Positions 1 through 6,871 are shown, counted from the first letter of the stretch. The stretch: 7,506 nt of DNA from CAYQCE01 sp964415885 (GCA_964415885.1 CAYQCE010000088.1:1-7506), one strand, 5' to 3'. Translations and numbers: made by a program. Notes: a model not told the origin generated them from the sequence alone.

Positions 1-68
1 TTAATATAGATTCGTAATTTAAGATTTTGGGTGGATTAGCGCAAGGTCTTTGAGGATGTCGTATGTTC

Positions 69-97
69 TTGATTCGAACTCCAAGTTACATTAAATT
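69..97 (+). promoter_or_regulatory. Putative promoter for a leaderless transcript
   Basis: A TTGATT box (69-74) and a TAAATT box (92-97) are separated by exactly 17 bases; each matches the sigma-70 consensus at 4 of 6 positions. The expected transcription start, about 7 bases after the -10 box, falls on or next to the ATG at 104. This agrees with the absence of any Shine-Dalgarno sequence before that ATG, where the adjoining bases are pyrimidine-rich (CCCTCC). The boxes and spacing are seen directly; promoter function and leaderless translation are inferred. Confidence 0.4.
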
Positions 98-103
98 CCC
101 TCC

Positions 104-1072
104 ATGTCCAAATTCGAGAAAGTCGATCTCTCCAAGGTTAAGCGGTACTCCATCACGGAGCGCAAGAACAAAGTGGCTGTCGAGCTGTTCGGTAAGCCGG
201 TGAAGGCCGGTTCGCTCGAGGGACTGCCGAAATTCCTCGATTCGCTGCCGCATTTTCTCAAGGCCAATGATTTTCGTACGCTGATCCGTCGAATGGCGCA
301 CGCGGTGCTCGGCGACCGACGGATCATCATCATGTCCGGCGCGCACACACTCAAGGTCGGACTGTCGCCCATTTTCGTCGATTTTCTCAGATTCTACCCG
401 AAAGTTCATTTCGCGACCAACGGCGCGGGCCTGATACACGATCTCGAGATCGCATTTTTCGGGTCTACATCCGAGGATGTCGAGGAAAATCTGAAAGACG
501 GCTCATTCGGGATGGTGGAAGAGACCGCAAAACTCTATGCCGCCGTTGCGGATATAGCATCCGAAAAGAAAATCGGTCTCGGCGAGGCGGCGGGAATTTT
601 TCTCGAAAGCGAACAGCCCGAGTATGTAAGCTACTCTGTGGCATACAATTGGTACAAGAACGACGCCCCGTACACGGTGCACATTTCGGTCGGGACCGAT
701 ATCATATGCCAGCATCCGGAGTATGATGGCGGCAAGATGGGCGCGGGATCGCATGAGGATTTCAAGCTATTCTGTCATTCCGTGGGCGGAATCAAGGATG
801 GCGGCGTAGTGCTGAATATTGGATCGGCTGTGACGATGCCGGAAGTTTTCCTCAAGGCCCTCACTATCGCGAAGAATCTCGACCAGTCACTCGGTGACTA
901 TACAACTGCGAATTTTGATATGCTCCAGCACTATCGTCCGCTGGTAAATGTCGTCAAACGGCCTCAGGTACTCTCTTCCGACGGTTTCTCCATCACAGGC
1001 CATCACGAGATCATGATACCGCTTCTGATTGCCGCAGTTAAGGATACAGCGGCGGGTGGAATCGGCGACTGA
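104..1072 (+). CDS. Deoxyhypusine synthase-like family protein
   Basis: This 322-residue soluble protein has no signal peptide or membrane segment. Its middle resembles the NAD-binding Rossmann-type core of deoxyhypusine synthase (DHS). There is a Ser-Gly-Ala strand-turn near 78-80, a T-N-G-A-G motif at 105-109 in the place of the DHS T-T-A-G-G loop, an acidic S-E-D-V-E-E stretch at 123-128, an N-D-A-P-Y-T-V-H-I-S-V-G-T-D segment at 186-199 that matches the DHS region ending in T-D-G-S, and a glycine-rich V-V-L-N-I-G-S-A strand at 235-242. DHS transfers aminobutyl from spermidine to a lysine of eIF5A, but bacteria lack eIF5A and some bacterial homologues make homospermidine. I cannot find the C-terminal W-G-K-I motif that carries the DHS catalytic lysine; the equivalent stretch (about 291-313) reads differently. 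The substrate is therefore unknown. The ATG at 104 is the only sensible start, because the frame has a stop at 92-94. No ribosome binding site precedes it. Family assignment is from recall, with moderate confidence. Confidence 0.6.
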   Translation: MSKFEKVDLSKVKRYSITERKNKVAVELFGKPVKAGSLEGLPKFLDSLPHFLKANDFRTLIRRMAHAVLGDRRIIIMSGAHTLKVGLSPIFVDFLRFYPKVHFATNGAGLIHDLEIAFFGSTSEDVEENLKDGSFGMVEETAKLYAAVADIASEKKIGLGEAAGIFLESEQPEYVSYSVAYNWYKNDAPYTVHISVGTDIICQHPEYDGGKMGAGSHEDFKLFCHSVGGIKDGGVVLNIGSAVTMPEVFLKALTIAKNLDQSLGDYTTANFDMLQHYRPLVNVVKRPQVLSSDGFSITGHHEIMIPLLIAAVKDTAAGGIGD

Positions 1073-1241
1073 TCTTGAAATCGAACAAACGAACGAAATT
1101 GTTGTTTATAGGTATTGGAGTAAGTTCCGATACATGATTAATGAGGGTGGTGATTTGATGCAACATGACGATGTGAACAGACCCGGTCAGGAAAAAGCAA
1201 TTGGAGAAACAGAAGATACCGAGATGCAAAGGAGTGAGTTT

Positions 1242-1580
1242 ATGGGAGATACCAGTACAGATAAGATCAAAGAGGCGCTATCGCTGCTCGAAGAGGCCGC
1301 AAAGACGAAGAAGGACGAAGTAGCATTGCTCGTCACCAACAAGTATGACAACGTCAAGGACGTCTTTTTGACAAGAGAAGAGCAGACCCGTGCGGCGATC
1401 AAGGGCGCTCGCCAGTATGCCAGCGACAAGGCTGAGCATTACTACAAGACCGGCGAGGAAGCTGTGAAGGAGTACAGCAAGTCGATCGACGAGGAAGTTC
1501 ATCGTAATCCGTGGCAGTATATCGGCGGTGCCGCAATAGGTGCGCTGCTGCTCGGCTACATCATGGGGAGAAAGAACTAA
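1242..1580 (+). CDS. DUF883 (ElaB/YqjD-like) tail-anchored membrane protein
   Basis: The protein has 112 residues. Residues 1-85 are charged and helical, rich in Lys and Glu, with amphipathic coiled-coil character. The C-terminus has the family signature: H-R-N-P-W-Q at 87-92, then a glycine/alanine-rich membrane helix at about 93-108, ending in G-R-K-N. E. coli ElaB and YqjD have the same plan (helical domain, K/R-x-P-W-Q, one C-terminal helix, about 100 residues). They are inner-membrane proteins reported to bind ribosomes in stationary phase, so a role in stress or dormancy is a family-based inference. The start at 1242 has an excellent ribosome binding site, AAAGGAG at 1228-1234, 7 bases upstream. 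An in-frame ATG at 1158 also has a plausible one (GGTGGTGAT, 1146-1154) and would add 28 hydrophilic residues. The stop is 2 bases before the next ATG, so the two genes are probably translationally coupled. Confidence 0.82.
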   Translation: MGDTSTDKIKEALSLLEEAAKTKKDEVALLVTNKYDNVKDVFLTREEQTRAAIKGARQYASDKAEHYYKTGEEAVKEYSKSIDEEVHRNPWQYIGGAAIGALLLGYIMGRKN

Positions 1581-1582
1581 GC

Positions 1583-1975
1583 ATGTTCGATTTTCTGGCA
1601 AAATTCCTCAAACGAGTCGGAGTCACGCTTGTGGTGGAGGGCAGCCAGAAGACCCTCGATCTCCTCAAAATCAAAGCGGTTGCAGGATACCTCCACGCCG
1701 TCGAGCAGATGCGTCAGTCGGCGATCGGTATCATAACGCTGTTCCTTGCAGGGCTGCTGATGCTCGCGGGTTTCGTGGGCGTTCACTTCGGTCTGTTCGT
1801 ACTTCTTGACTTGTCTCTCGAGACGATCGCTATCGTTACGCTCTGCCTCAGTGCAATCTATCTGATTATCGGGATACTGCTCGTAGGCAAGGTGACATCC
1901 GAGAAGACGTGGATGGAACTGTCCGGTGGAGACAAGCTGGTCAAGAAGGTGACTGAGCCGCAACAGAGGCGCTAA
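1583..1975 (+). CDS. YqjE / phage-holin-3-6-like integral membrane protein
   Basis: This 130-residue protein has a short amphipathic N-terminus (1-45), two long hydrophobic helices at about 47-75 and 81-103, and a charged C-terminal tail (104-130) ending in Q-Q-R-R. The two-helix hairpin between amphipathic ends is the architecture of the YqjE/Phage_holin_3_6 (DUF1469) family, whose members often lie next to a DUF883 gene, as in E. coli yqjD-yqjE. That neighbour relationship is the main support, because primary sequence is weakly conserved. No lysis genes lie nearby, so a true phage holin role is unlikely. The start at 1583 lies 2 bases after the upstream stop. The nearest purine-rich stretch (GGGGAGAAAG, 1565-1574) lies inside the upstream gene, which fits translational coupling. 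The N-terminal extension in the same frame, back to 1511, overlaps the DUF883 gene and reads as non-protein-like Arg/Cys-rich sequence, so it was not used. Confidence 0.72.
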   Translation: MFDFLAKFLKRVGVTLVVEGSQKTLDLLKIKAVAGYLHAVEQMRQSAIGIITLFLAGLLMLAGFVGVHFGLFVLLDLSLETIAIVTLCLSAIYLIIGILLVGKVTSEKTWMELSGGDKLVKKVTEPQQRR

Positions 1976-2010
1976 ACAACGCTGTGCTCCGCATAAACAG
2001 GTTTTCTGCG

Positions 2011-2038
2011 AGAGGCTTGCTTGCAAAAGCAGGCCTCT
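2011..2038 (+). terminator. Hairpin terminator candidate after the DUF883/YqjE-like pair
   Basis: AGAGGCTTGCT (2011-2021) pairs with AGCAGGCCTCT (2028-2038), giving an 11-pair stem with one G-T wobble and a 6-base loop (TGCAAA). It begins 35 bases after the stop codon of the YqjE-like gene. No T-run follows (GTGCTATT), so it may end transcription poorly or instead protect the mRNA 3' end. The stem is seen; the role is inferred. Confidence 0.5.
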
Positions 2039-2082
2039 GTGCTATTCAGAGTGCTTCTCAGAGTCTCCCACCTTCCGCAAGA

Positions 2083-2101
2083 GTAAATTTTACAAGATAA
2101 T
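2083..2101 (+). promoter_or_regulatory. Possible -10 box with overlapping short palindrome
   Basis: GATAAT at 2096-2101 matches the sigma-70 -10 consensus at 5 of 6 positions, but the region about 17 bases upstream (TTCCGC, 2073-2078) is a poor -35 box. The palindrome GTAAA-T-TTTAC (2083-2093) lies between them, where an activator or repressor site would affect transcription. This is the best promoter candidate I see for the oxidoreductase-ATPase operon, giving a leader of about 160 bases. An AT-rich palindrome this short can occur by chance. Confidence 0.22.
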
Positions 2102-2179
2102 CGACACAATCAGCCTCGATCATTGTTGACCTATATGATGAATGAGTTGCTTCTTACTGTTTTACACACGGACAAATCT

Positions 2180-2216
2180 GCCCGGAGACGGCGTGGCTCT
2201 TGTACGTTTCCCGGGC
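2180..2216 (+). other. Possible 5'UTR stem-loop upstream of the oxidoreductase gene
   Basis: GCCCGG (2180-2185) pairs perfectly with CCGGGC (2211-2216), and ACG (2188-2190) can pair with CGT (2205-2207) inside the loop. The element ends 52 bases before the start codon. It resembles no riboswitch class that I recognise, and no adjacent T-run suggests attenuation. It may be a leader RNA structure or chance pairing. Confidence 0.25.
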
Positions 2217-2256
2217 TACCCTCATGCATTCTGAATAGTAACTTACTGATTCTGCG

Positions 2257-2263
2257 AAGGAGG
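2257..2263 (+). promoter_or_regulatory. Strong ribosome binding site
   Basis: AAGGAGG ends 5 bases before the ATG at 2269. It is the strongest Shine-Dalgarno sequence in the window and fixes the start of the oxidoreductase gene. Confidence 0.85.
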
Positions 2264-2268
2264 CGGAA

Positions 2269-3852
2269 ATGGCACACAAAGAGATTGAAGCTGCAAAGAT
2301 AGATGATCTGAAATCGGGCGAGATGAAGAAAATAGAGAAGGACGGTGAGGAGTTCATCCTCTACCGAGTCAAGGATAAATTCTTCGCTACGGGCGCGACC
2401 TGTCCTCACTACGGTGCCCCGCTCGATCAGGGCGTGCTCGATTGCGACCGTGTAATATGTCCCTGGCATCATGCCACATTCTGCGTAAGCGATGGTGCAC
2501 TTATCGAACCTCCTGCGCTTGATGAGATTCCCAGTTACGAGACGCATCTTGATGGTGATAGTGTGATGGTCAGAATACCTCCGAAAGCGGAGAAAGCCGA
2601 GAAACCGGTTATGACCGAGCATAAACCGGCGAAGGACGATAGAATCTTCGTGATTGTCGGCGCCGGTGCCGCAGGCACGATGGCGGCACAGACTCTGCGT
2701 GAGGAGGGCTTCCTGGGACGAATCATCCTCATTACGCGCGAGGACAGGATGCCGTATGACCGGCCAAACCTGAGCAAGGAATATATGGCCGGCAAGGCAG
2801 AGCCGAAGTGGATGCCCATGCGGTCCGACGACTTCTTCAAAGAACACGACATCGAACTTCAGAAGAATAGAGAGGTTGTGGCGGTTGATTTCAGGGAGAA
2901 GAACATCAAGTTCAGCGATTCTACCGGATTGACTTATGATAGGCTCCTGCTCGCAACGGGCGGCGCGCCAAAGAGGCTGAATATTCCCGGTGCGGATCTC
3001 GACAATGTGTTCACGCTCCGGAGCTACGATGATGCCGACCGCATAATCAAAGCTGCCGAGAAAGCAGAAAAAGCCGTTGTCATCGGCGCGAGCTTCATTG
3101 GGACCGAGCTCGCGAGTTCACTCGCTGAACGGGACGTGAACGTAACGGTTGTAGCGCCGGAAGCGCAGCCGTTCGAGAATATCCTGGGCGATAAGGTGGG
3201 CGGTGTCTTCCGAAAAGCACATGAGGAAAGCGGCACAATCTTCAAGCTCGAAACGAGGCCGACGGAAATATGTGGTGACGGCACCGTAGAGAAGGTCGTG
3301 CTCGAGAACGGCGATGAACTCGACGCCGATTTTGTGGTTGTCGGAGTCGGTGTAGCACCCGCGACAGCATTTATTGACGGGCTTGAGAAGTACGGAGATG
3401 GCAGCCTGCCCGTTGATCAGACATTCAGAGTTGCCGAAGACGTTTATGCTGCGGGCGATATCGCCCGCTTCACCGACTGGCGTACGCATGAGATCGTTCG
3501 GATCGAGCACTGGCGCACTGCGCTTCAACATGGCAGATACGTTGCTCTGAATATGCTCGAGAAGGATGCTCCCTTTCGCTCGGTACCGTTCTTCTGGACC
3601 CAGCAGGCAGGGCTGAACTTCGGATATGTCGGGCATGCGGAAGAATGGGACGAGATCGTAATCCACGGCGATCTCGGAGAACGGAACTTCCTCGCTCTCT
3701 ATATAAAAGCAGATACCGTTCTCGCCGTTGCCGGAATGGGACGCGATCGAGAGTTGGATGCAGCAGAGGTACTGATGCGCACCGAGCGGATGCCGTCAGC
3801 AGCCAGGCTTAAAGACGGCGAGCCGAACTTCACTGCGATGCTTTCGATGTAA
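2269..3852 (+). CDS. Rieske-type FAD-dependent NAD(P)H oxidoreductase (AIFM3-like)
   Basis: This 527-residue cytosolic fusion protein has an N-terminal Rieske [2Fe-2S] domain (about 5-103) with ligands C45-x-H47 and C64-x-x-H67, spaced as in Rieske ferredoxins (C-x-H, 16 residues, C-x-x-H). A linker rich in Lys, Glu and Ala (104-124) leads to a two-dinucleotide-fold reductase. The first Gly-rich loop, G131-A-G-A-A-G136, binds FAD. R-P-N-L-S-K-E-Y at 165-172 is typical of this subfamily. V-I-G-A-S-F-I-G at 271-278 is the NAD(P)H loop, and A-A-G-D at 394-397 is the second FAD contact. A C-terminal reductase domain (about 430-527) follows. The order matches AIFM3 and bacterial Rieske-reductase fusions. 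The likely reaction is electron transfer from NAD(P)H through FAD, and probably the Rieske centre, to an unknown acceptor. No membrane segment or signal peptide is present. The redox-active Cys pair of disulfide reductases is absent, which fits the ferredoxin-reductase branch. All cofactor motifs are intact. A cation ATPase gene follows after 17 bases. Confidence 0.9.
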   Translation: MAHKEIEAAKIDDLKSGEMKKIEKDGEEFILYRVKDKFFATGATCPHYGAPLDQGVLDCDRVICPWHHATFCVSDGALIEPPALDEIPSYETHLDGDSVMVRIPPKAEKAEKPVMTEHKPAKDDRIFVIVGAGAAGTMAAQTLREEGFLGRIILITREDRMPYDRPNLSKEYMAGKAEPKWMPMRSDDFFKEHDIELQKNREVVAVDFREKNIKFSDSTGLTYDRLLLATGGAPKRLNIPGADLDNVFTLRSYDDADRIIKAAEKAEKAVVIGASFIGTELASSLAERDVNVTVVAPEAQPFENILGDKVGGVFRKAHEESGTIFKLETRPTEICGDGTVEKVVLENGDELDADFVVVGVGVAPATAFIDGLEKYGDGSLPVDQTFRVAEDVYAAGDIARFTDWRTHEIVRIEHWRTALQHGRYVALNMLEKDAPFRSVPFFWTQQAGLNFGYVGHAEEWDEIVIHGDLGERNFLALYIKADTVLAVAGMGRDRELDAAEVLMRTERMPSAARLKDGEPNFTAMLSM

Positions 3853-3869
3853 AATAGGAAACAACTCTG

Positions 3870-6584
3870 ATGGGAAAGAAGAACGGCACACCGGTATCCA
3901 GGCCGTGGAGCAGAGACCATGAATCGGTTCTCGAGGAGCTAAACGTTTCCGGCGACGAGGGGCTATCCCGATCGGAAGTTTCGGGCAGAAGAGCCAAGTA
4001 CGGAAGGAATCGACTGAGAGAGACCCGGGGGCGTAGCGCCCTCAACATATTCATCGATCAGTTCAAGAGCTTTATCATCGCGCTCCTTGCGGTGGCGTGC
4101 GTGCTCTCATTTGCGTTCGGAGAGCATGTCGAGGGATTCGCCATTGCCGCGGCGATCCTTATAAACACCGCAATCGGCTTTTTCACCGAGCTCAAAGCTG
4201 TCAAATCGATGAGCGCGCTGCGTAAGCTGAGCGCAGTGAACGCCGTGGTTCTTCGCGATGGGTCAACTGAGGAAATACCGGCGCACGATTTGGTTGTCGG
4301 TGACATCGTAGTCCTCGAAGGCGGCGATGTTGTCACCGCGGACCTGCGTTTGATCGAGGCAAACAAGCTGCAGGCGGATGAATCCGCGCTGACCGGAGAA
4401 TCGGTGCCGGTGGGGAAAGGGACGGACGCAGTAAGCGAAGATTCAAAGCTCGCTGAGAGAGTGAGTATGCTTTTCAAGGGGACGGCTGTCACGCGTGGTT
4501 CCGGACGCGGTGTCGTAGTCGCAGTTGGGATGGATACGGAGCTCGGTAATATCTCCGCGCTCGTCGGAGAGGCAGAGGAGGAGCAGACACCGCTCGAGAA
4601 ACGCCTCGATCAGCTCGGCAACAAGCTCATCTGGATAACGCTCGGCATCGCGGCGCTTGTCTCTCTGATCGGAATTCTCCGCGCGAAGGATGTCCTGCTC
4701 ATGATTGAAGCCGGAGTCGCACTTGCAGTCGCTGCAGTGCCCGAGGGATTGCCGATTGTCGCAACAATAGCTCTCGCCCGGGGGATGATGCGAATGGCCA
4801 AACGAAACGCGGTCATCAACCGGCTGGCATCGGTCGAAACGCTTGGCACGACCAATGTGATCTTCTCCGACAAAACAGGGACACTTACCGAGAATCGAAT
4901 GACCGTGCAGGCAATCGCGATGAGCGACGAGACGATCGCGATTAAAACAGGCGATTCGATCGACGACGATGCGTTTTATCGCGACGAGGAAAAGATCGAT
5001 CCGACAGAGAACGAAGTCCTGCACAAGTCGCTGCGGGTCGGAGTCCTCTGCAACAACGCCTCCCTGAAAAACAACAAGTCGGACGACGATGACAATGGTT
5101 CCGAAGGTGTCGGCGATCCACTCGAGATTGCACTCCTTCGGGCCGGGTTGTCCGCGGGGATCGAGCGGGACGATCTCCTGGATCAAATGCCGGAGGAACG
5201 AGAGGAAGCGTTCGATCCGGATACGAAAATGATGGCAACATTCAACCGCGCTGACGGTGAGCTATTCGTCGCGGTGAAGGGGGCGCCGGAGACGGTGATC
5301 GAGATCTGCAAGGCGGTGTTGACGGACGATGGCGAGTCCGAACTCAGCGACGGTGATCGTGATGAATGGTCAAAGCGAAGTGAGGAGATGGCCAGGGACG
5401 GTTATCGCGTAATTGCTGTGGCATACAAGAACGAGGAGAACACAGAGGCCGAGCCATACGAGAATCTCACGTTAATGGGTCTCGTTGGTCTGGTCGATCC
5501 TGCACGGAGTGATGTTCCTGATGCCATCGAACGATGCCGCAGCGCGGGGATGCGTGTCGTAATGGTCACCGGCGACCAGAAATATACTGCACTAAATGTA
5601 GCGAAGGAAGTAGGCATTGCCGACTCGGACGATACCGAGGTTGTGGAGGGCGGCAAGCTCGATGATTTTGATGCTCTCTCCGAATCCGAGATCGATGAGC
5701 TGGCGAGAACCTCGATCTTCGCTCGAGTTGACCCTGAAGAAAAGCTGAACCTGATATCTATCTATCAATCACGAAACAACGTTGTCGCGATGACCGGCGA
5801 CGGTGTCAACGACGCCCCGGCTCTCAAGAAGGCGGATATCGGTATCGCAATGGGCGAGCGGGGCACGCAGGTCGCACGGGAGGCCGCCGACATGGTCCTG
5901 AAGGATGATGCTTTCCCGACGATTGTTGCCGCTGTCGAGCACGGACGAGTCATTTTCGGCAACATTCGAAACTTCGTGCTGTACCTGCTGTCGGGGAACA
6001 GTGCCGAAGTTCTCGCGATCGCAGCGGCATCTCTCATAGGCACTCCGTTGCCGCTTCTGCCGCTTCAAATTCTGTACCTGAATTTCATACTCGATAGTTT
6101 CCCGGCACTCGCGCTCGGAGTCGGTGAGGGTGGCCCGAATATAATGGAGAAACCGCCGCGGGATACGGACGAGCCGGTCATGACGATGAGCGGCTGGACA
6201 TTTATCGGTGGGTATGGGTTGATAATGGCGGGTTGTGTAATGGCGTCGCTGTTCATCGCGCTCGAGTGGCTCGAATTTGATGAGACCCAGGCGGTCACGG
6301 TATCATTTATGACACTTGCGTTCAGCCGGCTCTGGCATGTTTTCAACATGCGTCCGTTCGATGCTCCGATTCTGAAAAACGAGATCACGCGAAACCGTTA
6401 TGTCTGGGGGGCGATAGCGCTTTGCATCGTGCTGATAATGGCTGCTGTCTATCTGCCGGGTATATCCCGAGTGTTGAACACGACGCCCCCGGGTTTCAGC
6501 GGATGGATCGTCGTTTTGGTCATGAGCCTGATGCCGCTCATCCTCGGACAGATCGGCAAGGAGATACGGCGCGCGCGAGCGTGA
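3870..6584 (+). CDS. PII-type cation-transporting P-type ATPase, probably Ca2+
   Basis: The protein has 904 residues, the usual length for SERCA/PMR1/LMCA1-type pumps, and all catalytic motifs are intact. It has an N-terminal cation-ATPase domain (about 12-60), the actuator loop T-G-E-S at 175-178, and P291-E-G-L-P295 in helix M4. The phosphorylated Asp is D334 in D-K-T-G-T, the nucleotide site is K470-G-A-P-E, T-G-D lies at 567-569, and T-G-D-G-V-N-D lies at 642-648. About ten membrane helices can be drawn (M1-M2 at 60-106, M3-M4 at 252-305, M5-M10 at 700-895). P-E-G-L-P favours Ca2+ over Mg2+ (P-E-M-L-P) or Na+/K+ pumps. By alignment to SERCA, N710 and E713 (M5) and N738 and D742 (M6) are kept, but Thr799 is replaced by L741 and Glu908 in M8 has no counterpart. 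One transported ion per cycle, as in PMCA and LMCA1, is therefore likely. It would export Ca2+ (or Mn2+) across the inner membrane using ATP. The start has AGGAA at 3856-3860, 9 bases upstream. Co-transcription with the oxidoreductase is likely. Confidence 0.93.
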   Translation: MGKKNGTPVSRPWSRDHESVLEELNVSGDEGLSRSEVSGRRAKYGRNRLRETRGRSALNIFIDQFKSFIIALLAVACVLSFAFGEHVEGFAIAAAILINTAIGFFTELKAVKSMSALRKLSAVNAVVLRDGSTEEIPAHDLVVGDIVVLEGGDVVTADLRLIEANKLQADESALTGESVPVGKGTDAVSEDSKLAERVSMLFKGTAVTRGSGRGVVVAVGMDTELGNISALVGEAEEEQTPLEKRLDQLGNKLIWITLGIAALVSLIGILRAKDVLLMIEAGVALAVAAVPEGLPIVATIALARGMMRMAKRNAVINRLASVETLGTTNVIFSDKTGTLTENRMTVQAIAMSDETIAIKTGDSIDDDAFYRDEEKIDPTENEVLHKSLRVGVLCNNASLKNNKSDDDDNGSEGVGDPLEIALLRAGLSAGIERDDLLDQMPEEREEAFDPDTKMMATFNRADGELFVAVKGAPETVIEICKAVLTDDGESELSDGDRDEWSKRSEEMARDGYRVIAVAYKNEENTEAEPYENLTLMGLVGLVDPARSDVPDAIERCRSAGMRVVMVTGDQKYTALNVAKEVGIADSDDTEVVEGGKLDDFDALSESEIDELARTSIFARVDPEEKLNLISIYQSRNNVVAMTGDGVNDAPALKKADIGIAMGERGTQVAREAADMVLKDDAFPTIVAAVEHGRVIFGNIRNFVLYLLSGNSAEVLAIAAASLIGTPLPLLPLQILYLNFILDSFPALALGVGEGGPNIMEKPPRDTDEPVMTMSGWTFIGGYGLIMAGCVMASLFIALEWLEFDETQAVTVSFMTLAFSRLWHVFNMRPFDAPILKNEITRNRYVWGAIALCIVLIMAAVYLPGISRVLNTTPPGFSGWIVVLVMSLMPLILGQIGKEIRRARA

Positions 6585-6638
6585 GGGCTGTTTGAGTTGT
6601 CTGTGCATACGCAGCGAATCAGCGCTTTGATAGTGTTC

Positions 6639-6680
6639 CGTCAGTTCCTGATCCCGCTTTAGCGGGATTGTGAACTGACG
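6639..6680. repeat. REP-like palindrome, copy 1
   Basis: CGTCAGTTC (6639-6647) pairs with GAACTGACG (6672-6680). After a 3-by-3 internal loop (CTG/TGT), ATCCCGC (6651-6657) pairs with GCGGGAT (6662-6668) around a TTTA loop. All 16 pairs are perfect. A near-identical second copy lies at 6930-6972, with AGTGTT preceding both. This is a dispersed palindromic repeat of REP or small-MITE type. It begins 55 bases after the ATPase stop. Confidence 0.85.
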
Positions 6681-6696
6681 GTTCTCCAGTAGCTAA

Positions 6697-6721
6697 CGCA
6701 ACAAACCAACGCGAGGTTGCG
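6697..6721. repeat. Short stem-loop in the repeat mosaic
   Basis: CGCAAC (6697-6702) pairs with GTTGCG (6716-6721) around a 13-base loop. It is one of the smaller modules and might be chance alone, but it sits between two clear palindromes. Confidence 0.4.
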
Positions 6722-6772
6722 GCTCTACGCTTGTTACATGCTAACGTATGTTTCGAATCAATCGGGCACTGG

Positions 6773-6865
6773 ATTCCCGCTTTCGGGTTTGTCTAACGCC
6801 AACCCCTCGCGGGAATGACAGAGAGAAGTGGCCTGCTTAACAGCAGACCCTTGCGGGAATGACAG
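6773..6865. repeat. GCGGGAATGACAG direct repeats and paired inverted arm
   Basis: The 13-base GCGGGAATGACAG occurs at 6809-6821 and again at 6853-6865, each preceded by ACCC. ATTCCCGC (6773-6780) is the inverted arm of either copy and forms an 8-pair stem with 6809-6816. A small CTGCT/AGCAG hairpin (6833-6846) lies between the copies. A similar pattern, a TGGATTCCCGC arm with a GCGGGAATGACA arm, is, from recall, a dispersed repeat in several bacterial genomes. Confidence 0.7.
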
Positions 6866-6871
6866 GCAGTC

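Noticed and set aside
56..94. A 12-codon ORF starting ATG TCG TAT, upstream of the first gene
   Set aside because: It overlaps the proposed promoter, has only a weak ribosome binding site and encodes no recognisable leader peptide.
1029..1157. N-terminal extension of the DUF883 frame from a TTG inside the first gene
   Set aside because: The extension overlaps the upstream gene, contains non-family sequence and has much weaker start signals than 1158 or 1242.
1583..1975. Phage holin in a prophage remnant
   Set aside because: No endolysin, phage structural or integrase genes are nearby, and the DUF883 partner fits a chromosomal YqjE-type protein better.
2131..2847. 238-codon open frame on the minus strand opposite the oxidoreductase gene
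   Set aside because: It lies antisense to a well-supported gene, its translation matches no family, and it has no start signals.
4443..5186. 247-codon open frame on the minus strand opposite the ATPase gene
   Set aside because: It is antisense to an intact P-type ATPase with all motifs present; its composition reflects the codon bias of the plus strand.
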